DNA of 64,000 nucleotides from CBDCYS01 sp965226245 (GTDB lineage: Bacteria > Acidobacteriota > Terriglobia > Bryobacterales > UBA6623): positions 4,030,001 through 4,094,000 of the forward strand of contig CBDDCL010000015.1 of assembly GCA_965226245.1 (NCBI GenBank). The letters run 5' to 3'. Position numbers and translations under genes: made by a program. Positions 44,573-53,962 of the stretch are shown one piece after another (the first letter of the stretch is position 1; each line of letters starts with the position of its first letter). The notes under the pieces were generated by a model, which was not told the DNA's origin, did not search any database, and saw nothing but the letters and a program-made list of their open reading frames with translations.

Positions 44573-46539
44573 CCGAAGTTCCAGGGGCAAAACGACAGTA
44601 AGTCATTGATTCTGCGGCGGAAAGGCGGCCGACGAAATTCGCTCTTCTGGCTACAGGCCCAGCAGCTCCAAGGCCCGCTTTTGCAGCGCCGTCGGCGCGG
44701 TCCGTTGTTCGAACGTCGCCGCGCTCCCCTCGCCCTCCTCGCCGCCGACCCGGCAGGTGTTTTGGCAGCGCGTCGCCAGGGCGTCGAGCAACGTCTGGAA
44801 GCTGTGCACGGGCAAGCCCTCCGAGGTGCGGCGGCTCGCCTTTTTCTTCTTCACCGCCGCCGAAGGCTCGGCCGGCGCCACCGGATCGCGTTGCTGCCGG
44901 CCGGCCTCCAGCTGCTCGTCTTCAAACAGCAACTCCGCCCACGCTTGGCGCATCCGCCACTCCACGTAATAGGCCAGCAGACACAAAAAAATATGCGCCC
45001 GCACGTGGTCCGGCGTGCGGTGAAAGATCGGCCGCACCCGCAGATCCGCGCCTTTCATGCAGCGAAACACGCGTTCCACACGGGCCAAGCTCTTGTAGGA
45101 ACGCACCGCGTCTTCAGCCTTCAGATCAGCCTTCTTTTCACTGCTACGAATCACGTAGATGCCGTCCAGCTCCGCTTCCCGCTTGATCGCCGCCGTGCGC
45201 CGCTGCCAGCAGAAAACGCCCTCGCCGATGGTCGTCTCAAAATGCTTGCCCATCTTGTAGCGGTCCTGCACGCGGCCCGCCTTGCGCCCGATCTCGGCCG
45301 CGGTCAGCGGGGTGCGTTTGCGCCGCGCCACTGCGGCCTCGATGCGCTCGAATTCCTTCTCGCTGGCCGCCAGCAGCTCGCCGCGCTTGCGCCCGCGCTC
45401 CTCGGCCAGCAGCGGGTTATAACAGGCCACCAGGCGCTCGCCGGGATAGTCGGGGGAGCGAATTTCGGCCAAGTTCTTCTTGTCGAACAACGACAACTGC
45501 AACTCGCCGCCGTCGGCCAGCCGCCGCAGCGCGGGCGCGCGCAGCGCCGAGATCCAGCCCAGCCCGGGATGCCGCCGCAGGTTTTCAATCTGCGTTTGGG
45601 TCCACAAACCGCGGTCGCCCACCAGCACCACGCGCTCGAGCCCGAAGCGCCGCCGCAGCGTGTCGACCTGATCGGGCAGCGTCGCCGGATCGCCCGTGTT
45701 GCCGGGGTAGACGCTGACCGCCAGCGGCCGTCCTTGGCTGTCGGCGAGCACGCCGTAGACGATGATCGGCTTGCCCTTTTTGCGGTCGCGGCTGTGGCCG
45801 AACGCCGCCAGCGGGCAGTGGCGTCCTTCGTAGTAGCTGCTGGAGACGTCGTAGAGCACGGTGTCGCCGGCCGCGAGATGCCGCGCCGCGAGCTTCTTTT
45901 CGATGCGTTTTTGGCGGGCCAGCAGCCAGTCCAGCGCCGCGTAGAGATCGTTTTCGTCGGCGTCTTCGACGCCCAGCTGCTGGGCCAGCGTGGAATGCTG
46001 CCACAGCCTGGTGGTGGCCAGTTTCGAGCCGGGATGCAGCAGCCGCTCGACGATCATGGCCACGACGAGGTCGCGCTGGCGCGAGGGTTTGGACCCCAGC
46101 AGGCGTTCGAGGCCGAGCTGGCGGAGCGTGCCGAGAACAGCTTCAACGTGACCGTGGGGGCGGGAGCGTTCGACCAGGAAAGCCTCGCTGGCGGGGACAA
46201 AGGATTCGCCGGCGAGCGAGCGGCGGATGACGTCGATGAGGGAATCGGGCAGGTGGGAGAGGTTGCCGAGGGTTTCGTGTTTGACCTGCTGGCCGGCGCG
46301 AAAGGAGCGGCGGAGCAGGTGGGAGGTATAGATTTTGTTTTTGTAGCGGCGAGTAGTGGTGGCTACATGAACAGCACCTGATCTAGATGGCATAAAGCTA
46401 TGATAGCATATCTAGAGCAAAAAGTCCAGAAGAAAGTCACTAATTAGTGGCTACAAAAAGCACTTCGAGACCACCCCAAACCGGCCCTAACTCCCTTTCT
46501 TGGTTACTCTTACGCCGAAATCGGCCCCTGGAACTTCGG
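44573..46539 (-). mobile_element. IS1634-family insertion sequence inside the intron RT
   Basis: Perfect 16-bp terminal repeats CCGAAGTTCCAGGGGC (44573-44588) and its complement (46524-46539) bound 1967 bp. TCTAAC is duplicated on both sides (44567-44572, 46540-46545). Removing the element and one TCTAAC rejoins the RT codons for HDALDALAVG in frame. Confidence 0.93.
44651..46393 (-). CDS. IS1634 family transposase
   Basis: 580 residues, intact. VLYDVSSSYYEGRHCPL, VVLVGDRGLWTQTQIENL and RVERVFRCMKGADLRVRPIFHR hold the spaced Asp, Asp and Glu regions of the DDE fold in this family. VRAHIFLCLLAYYVEWRMRQ is the conserved C-terminal helix. The last ~70 residues are low-complexity Ala/Lys/Arg/Glu-rich. 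Confidence 0.92.
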   Translation of the reverse strand: MPSRSGAVHVATTTRRYKNKIYTSHLLRRSFRAGQQVKHETLGNLSHLPDSLIDVIRRSLAGESFVPASEAFLVERSRPHGHVEAVLGTLRQLGLERLLGSKPSRQRDLVVAMIVERLLHPGSKLATTRLWQHSTLAQQLGVEDADENDLYAALDWLLARQKRIEKKLAARHLAAGDTVLYDVSSSYYEGRHCPLAAFGHSRDRKKGKPIIVYGVLADSQGRPLAVSVYPGNTGDPATLPDQVDTLRRRFGLERVVLVGDRGLWTQTQIENLRRHPGLGWISALRAPALRRLADGGELQLSLFDKKNLAEIRSPDYPGERLVACYNPLLAEERGRKRGELLAASEKEFERIEAAVARRKRTPLTAAEIGRKAGRVQDRYKMGKHFETTIGEGVFCWQRRTAAIKREAELDGIYVIRSSEKKADLKAEDAVRSYKSLARVERVFRCMKGADLRVRPIFHRTPDHVRAHIFLCLLAYYVEWRMRQAWAELLFEDEQLEAGRQQRDPVAPAEPSAAVKKKKASRRTSEGLPVHSFQTLLDALATRCQNTCRVGGEEGEGSAATFEQRTAPTALQKRALELLGL

Positions 46540-47069
46540 TCTAACGCATCATGTGCGCTGCGCCGCGGCCGAAATCCGTACGAGAATCCCAGGAACCGTT
46601 CCTCATAAATGCAATTGAGAACCGTCACCACCGCCTGCTGGACGATTTTATCCTCCAGCGCGGCGATGCCCAGCGGACGCTGCCGCCCGTCGGCCTTGAG
46701 AAGGTACATCCGGCGCGAAGGTTGGGCGCGATACGCCCCCCGTTGCAGGCGGCTGTCGAGATCCACTAACCGATCCTCCAGTCCGCTCTCGTACTCACGC
46801 CAGCTCACCCCGTCGACTCCTGCCGCCGCTTGCCTCTTTAAGGCGTAAAAGCTGCTGCGCAGAAGCTCCGGCGTGAGATGATGCAACAGCGAAGTGAACC
46901 TCCCCGTTGCCTTCCGTCGTGCTGCTTGCCGCACGCCCTCCAGCCCCTGGGACACGGCTGCCCGCTGCTGCGCGCGGCCCGTGCGTGGCCGTTGGACGTT
47001 CTCCTTGGCGCGGGTGCTTCCCTCCCGACTCTCCGCCGGCGGTTGCCCGCCCTTGTTCGAATCGTTCAT
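46540..47069 (-). pseudogene. Group II intron reverse transcriptase, N-terminal fragment
   Basis: ATG at 47069 with GGAGGT upstream. RT fingers are recognisable: SSFYALKRQAAAGVDGVSWREYE, MYLLKADGRQRPLGIAALEDKIVQQAV and FLGFSYGFRPRRSAHDALD, where the IS breaks in. The following residues are read out of the IS end and stop at 46440. The frame upstream of 47069 is intron RNA rather than protein. Confidence 0.82.
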
Positions 47070-47577
47070 CGGTACTACCTCCCGCTCCGACTCCTCGGCG
47101 ACGTACGCATGGGGCGTGCGGCTGGCACCTTCCCCCACCGGCCTGCCACTTCGCGGCAGGCGTCGCCGACGTCTCCCGGTTCTCGTGCGAGGAGTTTCCT
47201 GACGTGCACGGGTTCTGCGACCGCGCCGGGTTCGCCCGCCGCTCGCGATAGCGCGACGGTTGATATGGCCTTCCCTTTCAGTCCACAAGGTCGGCACCCG
47301 AAAAGAGGTATTTCGCGGCTCGATAGGCGGCCCGCCAGTGCCTCTGTCAACGCTTCACCCGCGCTGTCGCCAGCGCCGGCGCATGACTCGAGGTCAGCGT
47401 AGTTCGCTAAACTTTCACTGTGGGGCTCTTGCATCCCCAACTCCCCGCCGGTTTATCCCGGCGCTTTCGGACAGCTTCCTATTTCGACGGGGTGGAGTGC
47501 GGACGAGAAAAATTGGGGGCAGAGCTCAATAAAAGGACCCTGGCCCGCAGACCACAATTGCTCCTGGCAAAAGTGGC

Positions 47578-49314
47578 ATGATGGTTGGCATGTGTGCTTT
47601 TCAGCGTTTCATGGCGGCAGGTATATGGGCGAGCCTTTGTGTAACACTGTCGGCGCAAACTCCCGGCCTCATCCTCCATCACGGCAAGGTCGTCACGGTC
47701 GACTCTGACTTTTCGATTGCTGAGGCGGTGGCGGTTCAGGGTGACCGAATCGTTGCCGTCGGCTCCAACTCGGATGTCCGAAAGCTGGCTGGTGCGGGCA
47801 CCCGACAAATCGACCTCCAGGGAAAAACCGTCATTCCCGGGCTGATGGACACCCACTCGCACGCTACCGGCGCGGCGATGTACGAGTTCGACCACGCGGT
47901 TCCCGACATGGAGACGATCGCCGACGTGCTGGCCTACATCGGCGCTCGCGCGGACGTTCTCGACGACGGCCAATGGATCCGCGTGCGGCAGGTGTTCATT
48001 ACGCGGCTCCGCGAACAGCGCTACCCCACCCGCGCCGAACTCGACGAAGCCGCGCCCAACAACCCGGTCTACTTCAGCACCGGTCCCGACGCATCGCTCA
48101 ATTCGCTGGCGCTCGAGCTCAGCGGCATCGACAAAGACTACCGCATCACCGACGGCAAGCCGGGACGTATCGAGCGAGACGCCGGGACCGGCGAGCCGAC
48201 CGGCATTGTCCGAAGCGGCGCGCGGTTCATCAAATACCAGTCAAGCGAAAAGGCACCGACAACCGATGACAAACTCAGCCGCCTCAAGGAACTGCTGGCC
48301 GACTACAACTCGGTCGGCATCACCAGCATCGCCGACCGCAATGCCAGCGAGGGGGCGGTGGAGCTCTACCGGCGGCTCCGTGACCAGGACGAGCTGAGCT
48401 GCCGCGTATTCATCAATATGGCTATTGACGCACAGGCGCCGCTGGAGGAGATTGAATCCAAGATCCGGGCGGCCGCACAGGACCCTCTCCATTCCCACAA
48501 CGACATGCTCTGGCTGCGCGGCGTGAAGGTCTTCCTCGATGGCGGCATGTTGACCGGCAGCGCCTACCTGCGGCAGCCCTGGGGCGTCAGCAAGATCTAT
48601 TCGATCGAGGACCCCCAATACCGCGGCATGCGCTACATCGAGCCGGGAAAACTCTACCGCATCGCCCGGCTCGCCCTGACGAACGATTTTCAGATGACCG
48701 CGCACTCGGTCGGTGACGGGGCCGTACACGCCCTGATCGAGGCCTATGAAGAGGTCAACAGCGAGTTTCCCGTGCGCGATCAGCGTCCCTGCATCACGCA
48801 TTCGAATTTCATGAGCCTCGAGGCGATCCAGAAAATGAAGCGTCTGGGCATCGTCGCCGATCTTCAGCCCGCTTGGCTGGAGCGCGACGGGGCGACCTTG
48901 TTGAAGCAGTTCGGCCATGACCGGCTTGAGTACTTCCAGCCCTACAAGACGCTGTTCGAGCACGGGGTCACCGTGGGCGGAGGGTCCGACCATATGCAAA
49001 AAATCGGCGGCATGCGGGCGATCAACCCCTACAACCCGTTTTGGGGAATGTGGATCGCGCTGACTCGTCGGCCCCGCTGGACCGGCCAGGTGCTCCATCC
49101 CGAGCAGCGCATCACCCGCGAGCAAGCCCTGCGGCTTTACACCATCAACAACGCCTACCTGACGTTCGAGGAAAAAAACAAGGGCTCGATCGAAAAAGGC
49201 AAGCTGGCCGACCTCGTCGTTTTGAACAAAGACATCCTCACCTGCCCGCTCGACGAGATCAAGGACATTACCGTCGATCGCACTTATCTCGGAGGTAAGC
49301 AGGTTTATCCGTAG
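47578..49314 (+). CDS. Exported amidohydrolase family protein (YtcJ-like)
   Basis: 578 residues. A likely N-terminal export signal (FMAAGIWASLCVTLSAQT) precedes the amidohydrolase-3 domain. GKVVTVDSDFSIAEAVAVQGDRIVAVG opens the composite beta domain, GLMDTHSHATG carries the metal HxH, and the C-terminal NAYLTFEEKNKGSIEKGKLADLVVL closes it. The family hydrolyses N-substituted formamides and other amides; the substrate here is unknown. It follows the intron by about 100 bp and is not obviously in an operon. Confidence 0.88.
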   Translation: MMVGMCAFQRFMAAGIWASLCVTLSAQTPGLILHHGKVVTVDSDFSIAEAVAVQGDRIVAVGSNSDVRKLAGAGTRQIDLQGKTVIPGLMDTHSHATGAAMYEFDHAVPDMETIADVLAYIGARADVLDDGQWIRVRQVFITRLREQRYPTRAELDEAAPNNPVYFSTGPDASLNSLALELSGIDKDYRITDGKPGRIERDAGTGEPTGIVRSGARFIKYQSSEKAPTTDDKLSRLKELLADYNSVGITSIADRNASEGAVELYRRLRDQDELSCRVFINMAIDAQAPLEEIESKIRAAAQDPLHSHNDMLWLRGVKVFLDGGMLTGSAYLRQPWGVSKIYSIEDPQYRGMRYIEPGKLYRIARLALTNDFQMTAHSVGDGAVHALIEAYEEVNSEFPVRDQRPCITHSNFMSLEAIQKMKRLGIVADLQPAWLERDGATLLKQFGHDRLEYFQPYKTLFEHGVTVGGGSDHMQKIGGMRAINPYNPFWGMWIALTRRPRWTGQVLHPEQRITREQALRLYTINNAYLTFEEKNKGSIEKGKLADLVVLNKDILTCPLDEIKDITVDRTYLGGKQVYP

Positions 49315-49341
49315 CGTGACAAACTGAAGTCGCCTGGCCGA

Positions 49342-49452
49342 AACAGAGCCGCGCCCGCAAGGGTGCGGTCGAGGGTAGTCCGTGCGTCAGGGCCGAAATC
49401 GGAATGCAGTCCGTGCCAGACTGGACCGCACCCTTGCGGGCGCGGCTCTGTT
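49342..49452. repeat. 29-bp perfect inverted repeat after the amidohydrolase gene
   Basis: Arms at 49342-49370 and 49424-49452 are exact complements (outer end AACAGAGCCGCG) with a 53-base spacer. It sits 27 bp after the amidohydrolase stop and immediately before the -10 box of the next gene, so it may act as terminator, insulator or mobile palindrome. Confidence 0.85.
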
Positions 49453-49459
49453 CAGACCT

Positions 49460-49465
49460 TATAAT
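49460..49465 (+). promoter_or_regulatory. Perfect -10 box before the lipoprotein gene
   Basis: TATAAT, 28 bp before the TTG start of the lipoprotein. The matching -35 would fall in the right arm of the inverted repeat; TTGCGG is 20 bp away, longer than ideal. Confidence 0.5.
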
Positions 49466-49492
49466 GTGTGTACCCGTTTACGGGCGAGACTC

Positions 49493-49966
49493 TTGAAAAC
49501 CGCTATCACAATTCTTCTGTGCGCCATCTCTGCTTTTGCGGCCGGTTGTAGTGACTCAGAGGATTCGGAAGCAGCTATCGCCGCGGCCATCGACAGTCAT
49601 CTCGGCCTCCGCACCGACCTGGGCGCGGGCCGTATGCGCGTCGAACTCGCCCAGGTGAAGTTTCAAGGTGACGAAGCAACAGCGGCTGTCACGATCACTG
49701 CGCGCGATGACCCCAACGCTTCGATGCAGATGATGTACCGGTTGACGCGAACGGCTGACGGCTGGGAAGTTCAAGACCCGCGCGGCGAAGAAGGCGCGGC
49801 AGAAAGCAGGCCGCGAAGGAACGGCGCCGCCGGCCTGCCTGCGGGACACCCGCCCGTCGAAGGCCAGCCGGAAAGTACGGGTGAGCTGCCGCCCGGCCAT
49901 CCACCCGTTACCGAATCTCAGCCGCGAGCAGAACTACCCAAGGGGCATCCTCCGGTCTCCAACTAA
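49493..49966 (+). CDS. Small lipoprotein with three LPxGHPPV repeats
   Basis: About 157 residues from a TTG at 49493. An ATG-less frame extends to 49382, but the export signal begins LKTAITILLCAISAFAAGC, where Cys19 is a good acylation site. A small alpha/beta domain follows (IAAAIDSHLGLRTDLGAGRM to TRTADGWEVQDP). The tail has three spaced units LPAGHPPV, LPPGHPPV and LPKGHPPV separated by Gln/Glu/Ser-rich linkers. Function unknown; the repeats look like short binding motifs. Confidence 0.7.
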   Translation: MKTAITILLCAISAFAAGCSDSEDSEAAIAAAIDSHLGLRTDLGAGRMRVELAQVKFQGDEATAAVTITARDDPNASMQMMYRLTRTADGWEVQDPRGEEGAAESRPRRNGAAGLPAGHPPVEGQPESTGELPPGHPPVTESQPRAELPKGHPPVSN

Positions 49967-50151
49967 GCGCATGCAATCGCAGCAACCTTGCGCGGCCCGT
50001 CCCAATGAAAAAGGGGCGCGTGGCCGCTGTCCGATACCCCGCGTCGTAGCGGCGGACCCCTCCCTCGCGGTCAGGGCTCTGAATCTGGCTCCCGAACTTT
50101 CTGCCACGCTTTGCGAGAGTTTAGCTCTAGAGGCGCCAATAAGGAGTAACT

Positions 50152-51486
50152 ATGAGCCAGTCCGGTGAGGCTCTCAGTCCCACTTCTGCGCCGTTTGACC
50201 GCAGCAAATCGCGAGCGCTTTTCGAACGAGCCCAGCGCCTGATTCCCGGCGGCGTCAATTCTCCCGCGCGGGCTTTTCGGGCTGTCGGCGGCGACCCGGT
50301 ATTCTTCGAGCGAGGCCAGGGCTCGTTGCTATTCGACGTCGACGGCAACTCCTACCTTGACTTCGTCGGCTCCTGGGGGCCGCTCATCCTGGGACACCGT
50401 CATCCCGCCGTCATCGAGGCGCTGCGGGAAGTTCTCGAAATCGGAACCAGCTTCGGCGCGCCCACCGAGCGTGAAGTCGAGATGGCGGAGCTGATCTGCG
50501 ATCTTGTCCCCAGCATCGAGTCCGTACGGCTGGTCAACTCGGGAACCGAAGCCACCATGAGCGCCATCCGGGTGGCTCGCGGTTTCACCGGACGCGACTT
50601 GGTCGTCAAGTTCATCGGGTGCTACCACGGACACGTGGACTCGCTTTTGGTCAAAGCCGGGTCGGGCGTGGCGACGCTCGGGATCTCCGATTCGGGCGGC
50701 GTGCCGAGGAGCTTTTCGGAAACAACCATTCCGCTGCCCTACAATTCCATCGCCGCCGTAAAAGGGTGCTTCGCGGCCCGCGGAGACAAGATCGCGGCGG
50801 TCATTCTCGAACCGGTTGTCGGCAACATGGGCTGTGTCCCGCCGCAGCCCGGCTTTCTCGAAGGCCTTCGCGGCATCACGGCCAAGCACGGCGCCCTGCT
50901 GGTTTTCGATGAGGTCATCACCGGCTTTCGCCTGGGCCTGGGCGGCGCCCAGCAGCTTTACGGGATCAAACCCGATCTGACGACACTCGGCAAGGTCATC
51001 GGTGCCGGACTGCCGGTTGGCGCTTATGGCGGGCGCCGGGACATCATGGAGAAGGTCGCCCCGCTGGGACCCGTCTACCAAGCCGGGACGCTTTCCGGCA
51101 ACCCTCTCGCGGTAGCCGGCGGGCTGGCGATGCTGCGAACTCTCCGCGACACGCCGGGCATCTACGAGAGCCTCGGCGCAAAAGGAGCCCGTTTGCAGGA
51201 AGGCATCGCCGGGGCCGCGGAAAAAGCCGGCGTTCCGGTGACGATCAACCGCATCGGCTCGATGTTCACTGTCTTCTTCAGTCCTGGCCCGGTGACCGAC
51301 TTCGACGGGGCGTCCGCCAGCGATACCGAACGATTCGGCCGGTTCTTCCGAGGATTGCTGGAGCGTGGCGTCTACTTGCCGTGCTCGCAGTTCGAAGCGG
51401 CCTTCATTTCGACAACCCACGCGGAGGCGCAACTCGACGAGGCGATCCATGCAGCCGAAGACGTCTTGCAAGACCTGAAGGATTAA
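50152..51486 (+). CDS. hemL: Glutamate-1-semialdehyde 2,1-aminomutase
   Basis: 444 residues, full length. SRALFERAQRLIPGGVNSPARAFRAVGG starts the family. The PLP-lysine motif is TTLGKVIGAGLPVGAYGG, and VNSGTEATMSAIRVARG is the phosphate-binding region. It makes 5-aminolevulinate from glutamate-1-semialdehyde in tetrapyrrole synthesis. AAGGAG precedes the ATG. Confidence 0.97.
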   Translation: MSQSGEALSPTSAPFDRSKSRALFERAQRLIPGGVNSPARAFRAVGGDPVFFERGQGSLLFDVDGNSYLDFVGSWGPLILGHRHPAVIEALREVLEIGTSFGAPTEREVEMAELICDLVPSIESVRLVNSGTEATMSAIRVARGFTGRDLVVKFIGCYHGHVDSLLVKAGSGVATLGISDSGGVPRSFSETTIPLPYNSIAAVKGCFAARGDKIAAVILEPVVGNMGCVPPQPGFLEGLRGITAKHGALLVFDEVITGFRLGLGGAQQLYGIKPDLTTLGKVIGAGLPVGAYGGRRDIMEKVAPLGPVYQAGTLSGNPLAVAGGLAMLRTLRDTPGIYESLGAKGARLQEGIAGAAEKAGVPVTINRIGSMFTVFFSPGPVTDFDGASASDTERFGRFFRGLLERGVYLPCSQFEAAFISTTHAEAQLDEAIHAAEDVLQDLKD

Positions 51487-51803
51487 GTAGTTCCGAACTC
51501 GAAATTCGGGAACCAGATTTGGAGCCGCGACCGTGAGGGAGCGGTTAGCCGCTACCACGCGCTCATCCCACAGCGGCCACGCTCCCCCGTTGGGTTGCAG
51601 CTCGTCCGCGTAAGGGTAGGGTGCACTCCTGCCCCAGCGCAAACTTCCCACTCTGAGCGGTTCACCCCTGTCAGGGTCGCTGACACCGGCCGATTTTCAG
51701 ACCGATAGACCTTCAGGCACTAGGCTGTTCTACGACAAAGTACCAAGGGAAATGCGGTGGTATTCGGATTGGTACCCTCATCTCCGCGGACGAAGAATAA
51801 TAT
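51487..51803. other. Intergenic region after hemL
   Basis: No gene, repeat or clear terminator recognised in 317 bp. Confidence 0.4.
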
Positions 51804-52091
51804 GTGAGCACGAATACCAGCGAGTCTCCGCGGGAATCCCAGCCGTGGAGGCCCCGCGCCAGCTTGAAAAACATCCTTTTTGCCGTCTTGCCAATAGCCC
51901 TGATCATGAGCGGCTTTTTCTGGCTCGGCTATTGGACCGCTGCTTCGGATGACTACCCGGCTGAGGGGGTTGTGCTCTCGGAGCCTCACGAGGAACGAGC
52001 TACTTCCTCTTCCAGCGAAAAGTCCAGCGCCGAAGCTTCCCGCGAAGAACAAGCCGCCGACCAAGAAATTCACTACTGGATCGATCTTTAG
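51804..52091 (+). CDS. Small single-pass membrane protein
   Basis: 95 residues from a GTG. Residues 22-46 form one hydrophobic segment (KNILFAVLPIALIMSGFFWL). The N-terminus is basic and Ser/Pro-rich; the C-terminal half is acidic and Ser/Glu-rich with a final IHYWIDL. No family recognised. The weak ribosome binding site and atypical start keep confidence moderate. Confidence 0.5.
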   Translation: MSTNTSESPRESQPWRPRASLKNILFAVLPIALIMSGFFWLGYWTAASDDYPAEGVVLSEPHEERATSSSSEKSSAEASREEQAADQEIHYWIDL

Positions 52092-52210
52092 TTTCTATCG
52101 CCCGGTCTAGCGGCCAGCTATCCATTCAGGCGGTCACCTTTCTAGCGTTTCGCCTCGGCCACACCCCAATCCGTGCACGTGGCGACAATTCGAGTTGAAT
52201 CGTTGTCGTC

Positions 52211-52321
52211 AAACACCCGTAGCGCAGGGCTCGCAAGAGACCTGCGTTCTTGAACTCACCGGTGGGGTGCGGCACAACAAAAGGCCGCAGGTCTCTTGCG
52301 AGCCCTGCGCTACGGGTGTTT
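52211..52321. repeat. 36-bp perfect inverted repeat
   Basis: Arms at 52211-52246 and 52286-52321 are exact complements (outer end AAACACCCGTAGCGC) with a 39-base spacer. It has the same overall design as the 49.4-kb element but a different sequence, and lies about 120 bp after a stop codon. Confidence 0.85.
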
Positions 52322-52378
52322 CAAAGCTCTTCATTCAGGCGAGCAGCCCCTCGCGCCGCAGCGTTGATAGACTGGAAT

Positions 52379-52612
52379 CGTGCTGCAGACAATCGCGAGA
52401 AACAACAACACATACGACGCCGTGGTGGCCGAGTCGGTGCGCCGCAGCTTGTGCCAGATCGCCGGCCGCATCTGCGAGCTGAATCTGCGCCGCTTCCTGC
52501 GCCAAAAGGAGAAATCCTAACCCTGCGCCGCCACCGCTTCGAGGCCTATCTCGACAAAGTGGCGACGCACAAACCGGAGCTGCTTCACCATCCCTTCAAC
52601 CCCGCATAGCCG
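52379..52612 (+). other. Degenerate coding remnant
   Basis: A GTG frame codes NTYDAVVAESVRRSLCQIAG to a stop near 52519; the next frame continues TLRRHRFEAYLDKVATHKP to a TAG near 52609. It reads like the end of a larger gene with a broken frame, possibly a transposase. Unassigned. The remaining part of 52092-52714 is blank to me. Confidence 0.35.
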
Positions 52613-52714
52613 CCTGCCGCTGAAGAAAACAGCGAGTCGGCTTCAGCGTCGCCCTTCCCAGCCCGCCTGCTACCCTGGAAAGTCGTTTCTGCATCTGAAC
52701 CGCGACGAACACCC

Positions 52715-53962
52715 GTGGCCCGCAACTACCGACCTTCGGCCTTTTCCCTGCTGATCCCCGGCATTTTACTTGCCGCGACGGGCGTTGGAGCGGGCGATCT
52801 GTTGACCGCAAGCCTGGCCGGCTCCGAGGTCGGGTTGGCCGTTCTGTGGGCCGTCTTGGCCGGAGCGATCTTGAAATGGACGCTTAGCGAAGGAATCGCT
52901 CGCTGGCAACTGGCCACGGGAACAACTCTTCTCGAAGGTTGGGCAAGACAGCTCGGCGCCTGGATTCATTGGATTTTCCTTGTTTACCTCGTCTTATTCG
53001 CGTTTGCGGCTGGAGGAGCTTTGGTCACCGCCTGCGGCGTCGCGAGCGCGGGGCTGGCGCCGTTGGGTGACCCCGAGTCTTCAAAAATCGTCTGGGGGAT
53101 CATTCATTCGCTTGTGGGGCTGGCGCTGGTTCGGCTGGGCAGCTTCCGGCTATTCGAACTGGTGATGTCGGTTTGCGTCGGGATTATGTTCGTCACGGTA
53201 GTCCTCACCGCCATTCTGATTCAGCCAGATTGGTTCGCGGTGGCGCGGGGTTTCGTCCCCTCCATCCCCGCGGGCGGGACGGCCTGGATTGTGGCGACTT
53301 TGGGCGGCGTCGGAGGGACGGTGACGCTGCTTTCCTATGGCTATTGGATTCAAGAAGCAGGCCGGCGGGGACTCCAAGACGTCCGCACCTGCCGCCTCGA
53401 TCTGCTCTTTAGCCAAGCGGCCACGGCACTGTTCGGAGTGGCTGTTGTGATCATCGGGTCGCGTGTGCGGCTGGAAGGGCAGGGGGCGGCTATCGCGCTT
53501 CAGTTGGCCGACCAGTTGACACAAGTCATCGGACCGGCTGGGAAATGGATTTTTCTGTTTGGCTTCTGGAGCGCGGTTTTTTCCAGCCTGCTGGGTGTGT
53601 GGCAGAGTCTTCCGTATATGTTCGCTGATTTTTTGGAGCTGCGCCGCTCGCCCAGTAGCGGAGTTCGCCGCAGCACCGATCTGCGCGCCACCAAAGCCTA
53701 TCGTGCCTTCCTGGTAGTCATCGCGACCGTGCCTTTGATACTGCTGCTCTCGCCTGTTCGCCTGATCCAGCTAGCCTACGGCGTGATCGGGGCGATGTTC
53801 CTGCCGTTGCTGGCGTTGACCTTGCTGATCATGAACAACCGCCGCCGCTGGGTAGGCACGGATTTCCTCAGCCCCAAACTCGTGAACGTTCTGCTGGCCA
53901 TCGCGCTGGCGTTTTTCTCTTATGTAGGCGGGACAGCTATTTATTCGCGCCTGCAATATTGA
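52715..53962 (+). CDS. Divergent NRAMP-family metal ion transporter
   Basis: 415 residues with about eleven membrane segments. The first segment reads LLIPGILLAATGVGAGDLLTAS, where canonical NRAMP has DPGN as the metal-binding loop; here the position is GVGAGD. The sixth-segment region (VWQSLPYMFADFL) and the general fold still match the family. Without DPGN it may carry another ion such as magnesium, or act by a different mechanism. A GTG start is used; an ATG further in would remove the first helix. Confidence 0.75.
   Translation: MARNYRPSAFSLLIPGILLAATGVGAGDLLTASLAGSEVGLAVLWAVLAGAILKWTLSEGIARWQLATGTTLLEGWARQLGAWIHWIFLVYLVLFAFAAGGALVTACGVASAGLAPLGDPESSKIVWGIIHSLVGLALVRLGSFRLFELVMSVCVGIMFVTVVLTAILIQPDWFAVARGFVPSIPAGGTAWIVATLGGVGGTVTLLSYGYWIQEAGRRGLQDVRTCRLDLLFSQAATALFGVAVVIIGSRVRLEGQGAAIALQLADQLTQVIGPAGKWIFLFGFWSAVFSSLLGVWQSLPYMFADFLELRRSPSSGVRRSTDLRATKAYRAFLVVIATVPLILLLSPVRLIQLAYGVIGAMFLPLLALTLLIMNNRRRWVGTDFLSPKLVNVLLAIALAFFSYVGGTAIYSRLQY

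Larger units (their letters stand above)
43589..47480 (-). mobile_element. Group II intron (retroelement), interrupted by an IS1634-family element
   Basis: The 3-prime end is well defined by domains V and VI (see separate entry), ending in GAC at 43589. The reverse transcriptase frame lies upstream, split by the IS at codons near HDALD. The 5-prime boundary is not resolved; intron-like sequence runs to about 47.48 kb, but I found no clear GUGYG. Without the IS the intron would be near 1.9 kb. Confidence 0.75.

Noticed and set aside
44510..46381. 623-codon plus-strand frame opposite the IS1634 transposase
   Set aside because: It is the complement of a clearly conserved transposase; high GC opens long antisense frames. 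No domain, signal or ribosome binding site.
50329..51651. 440-codon minus-strand frame opposite hemL
   Set aside because: Antisense shadow; hemL has full conserved motifs.
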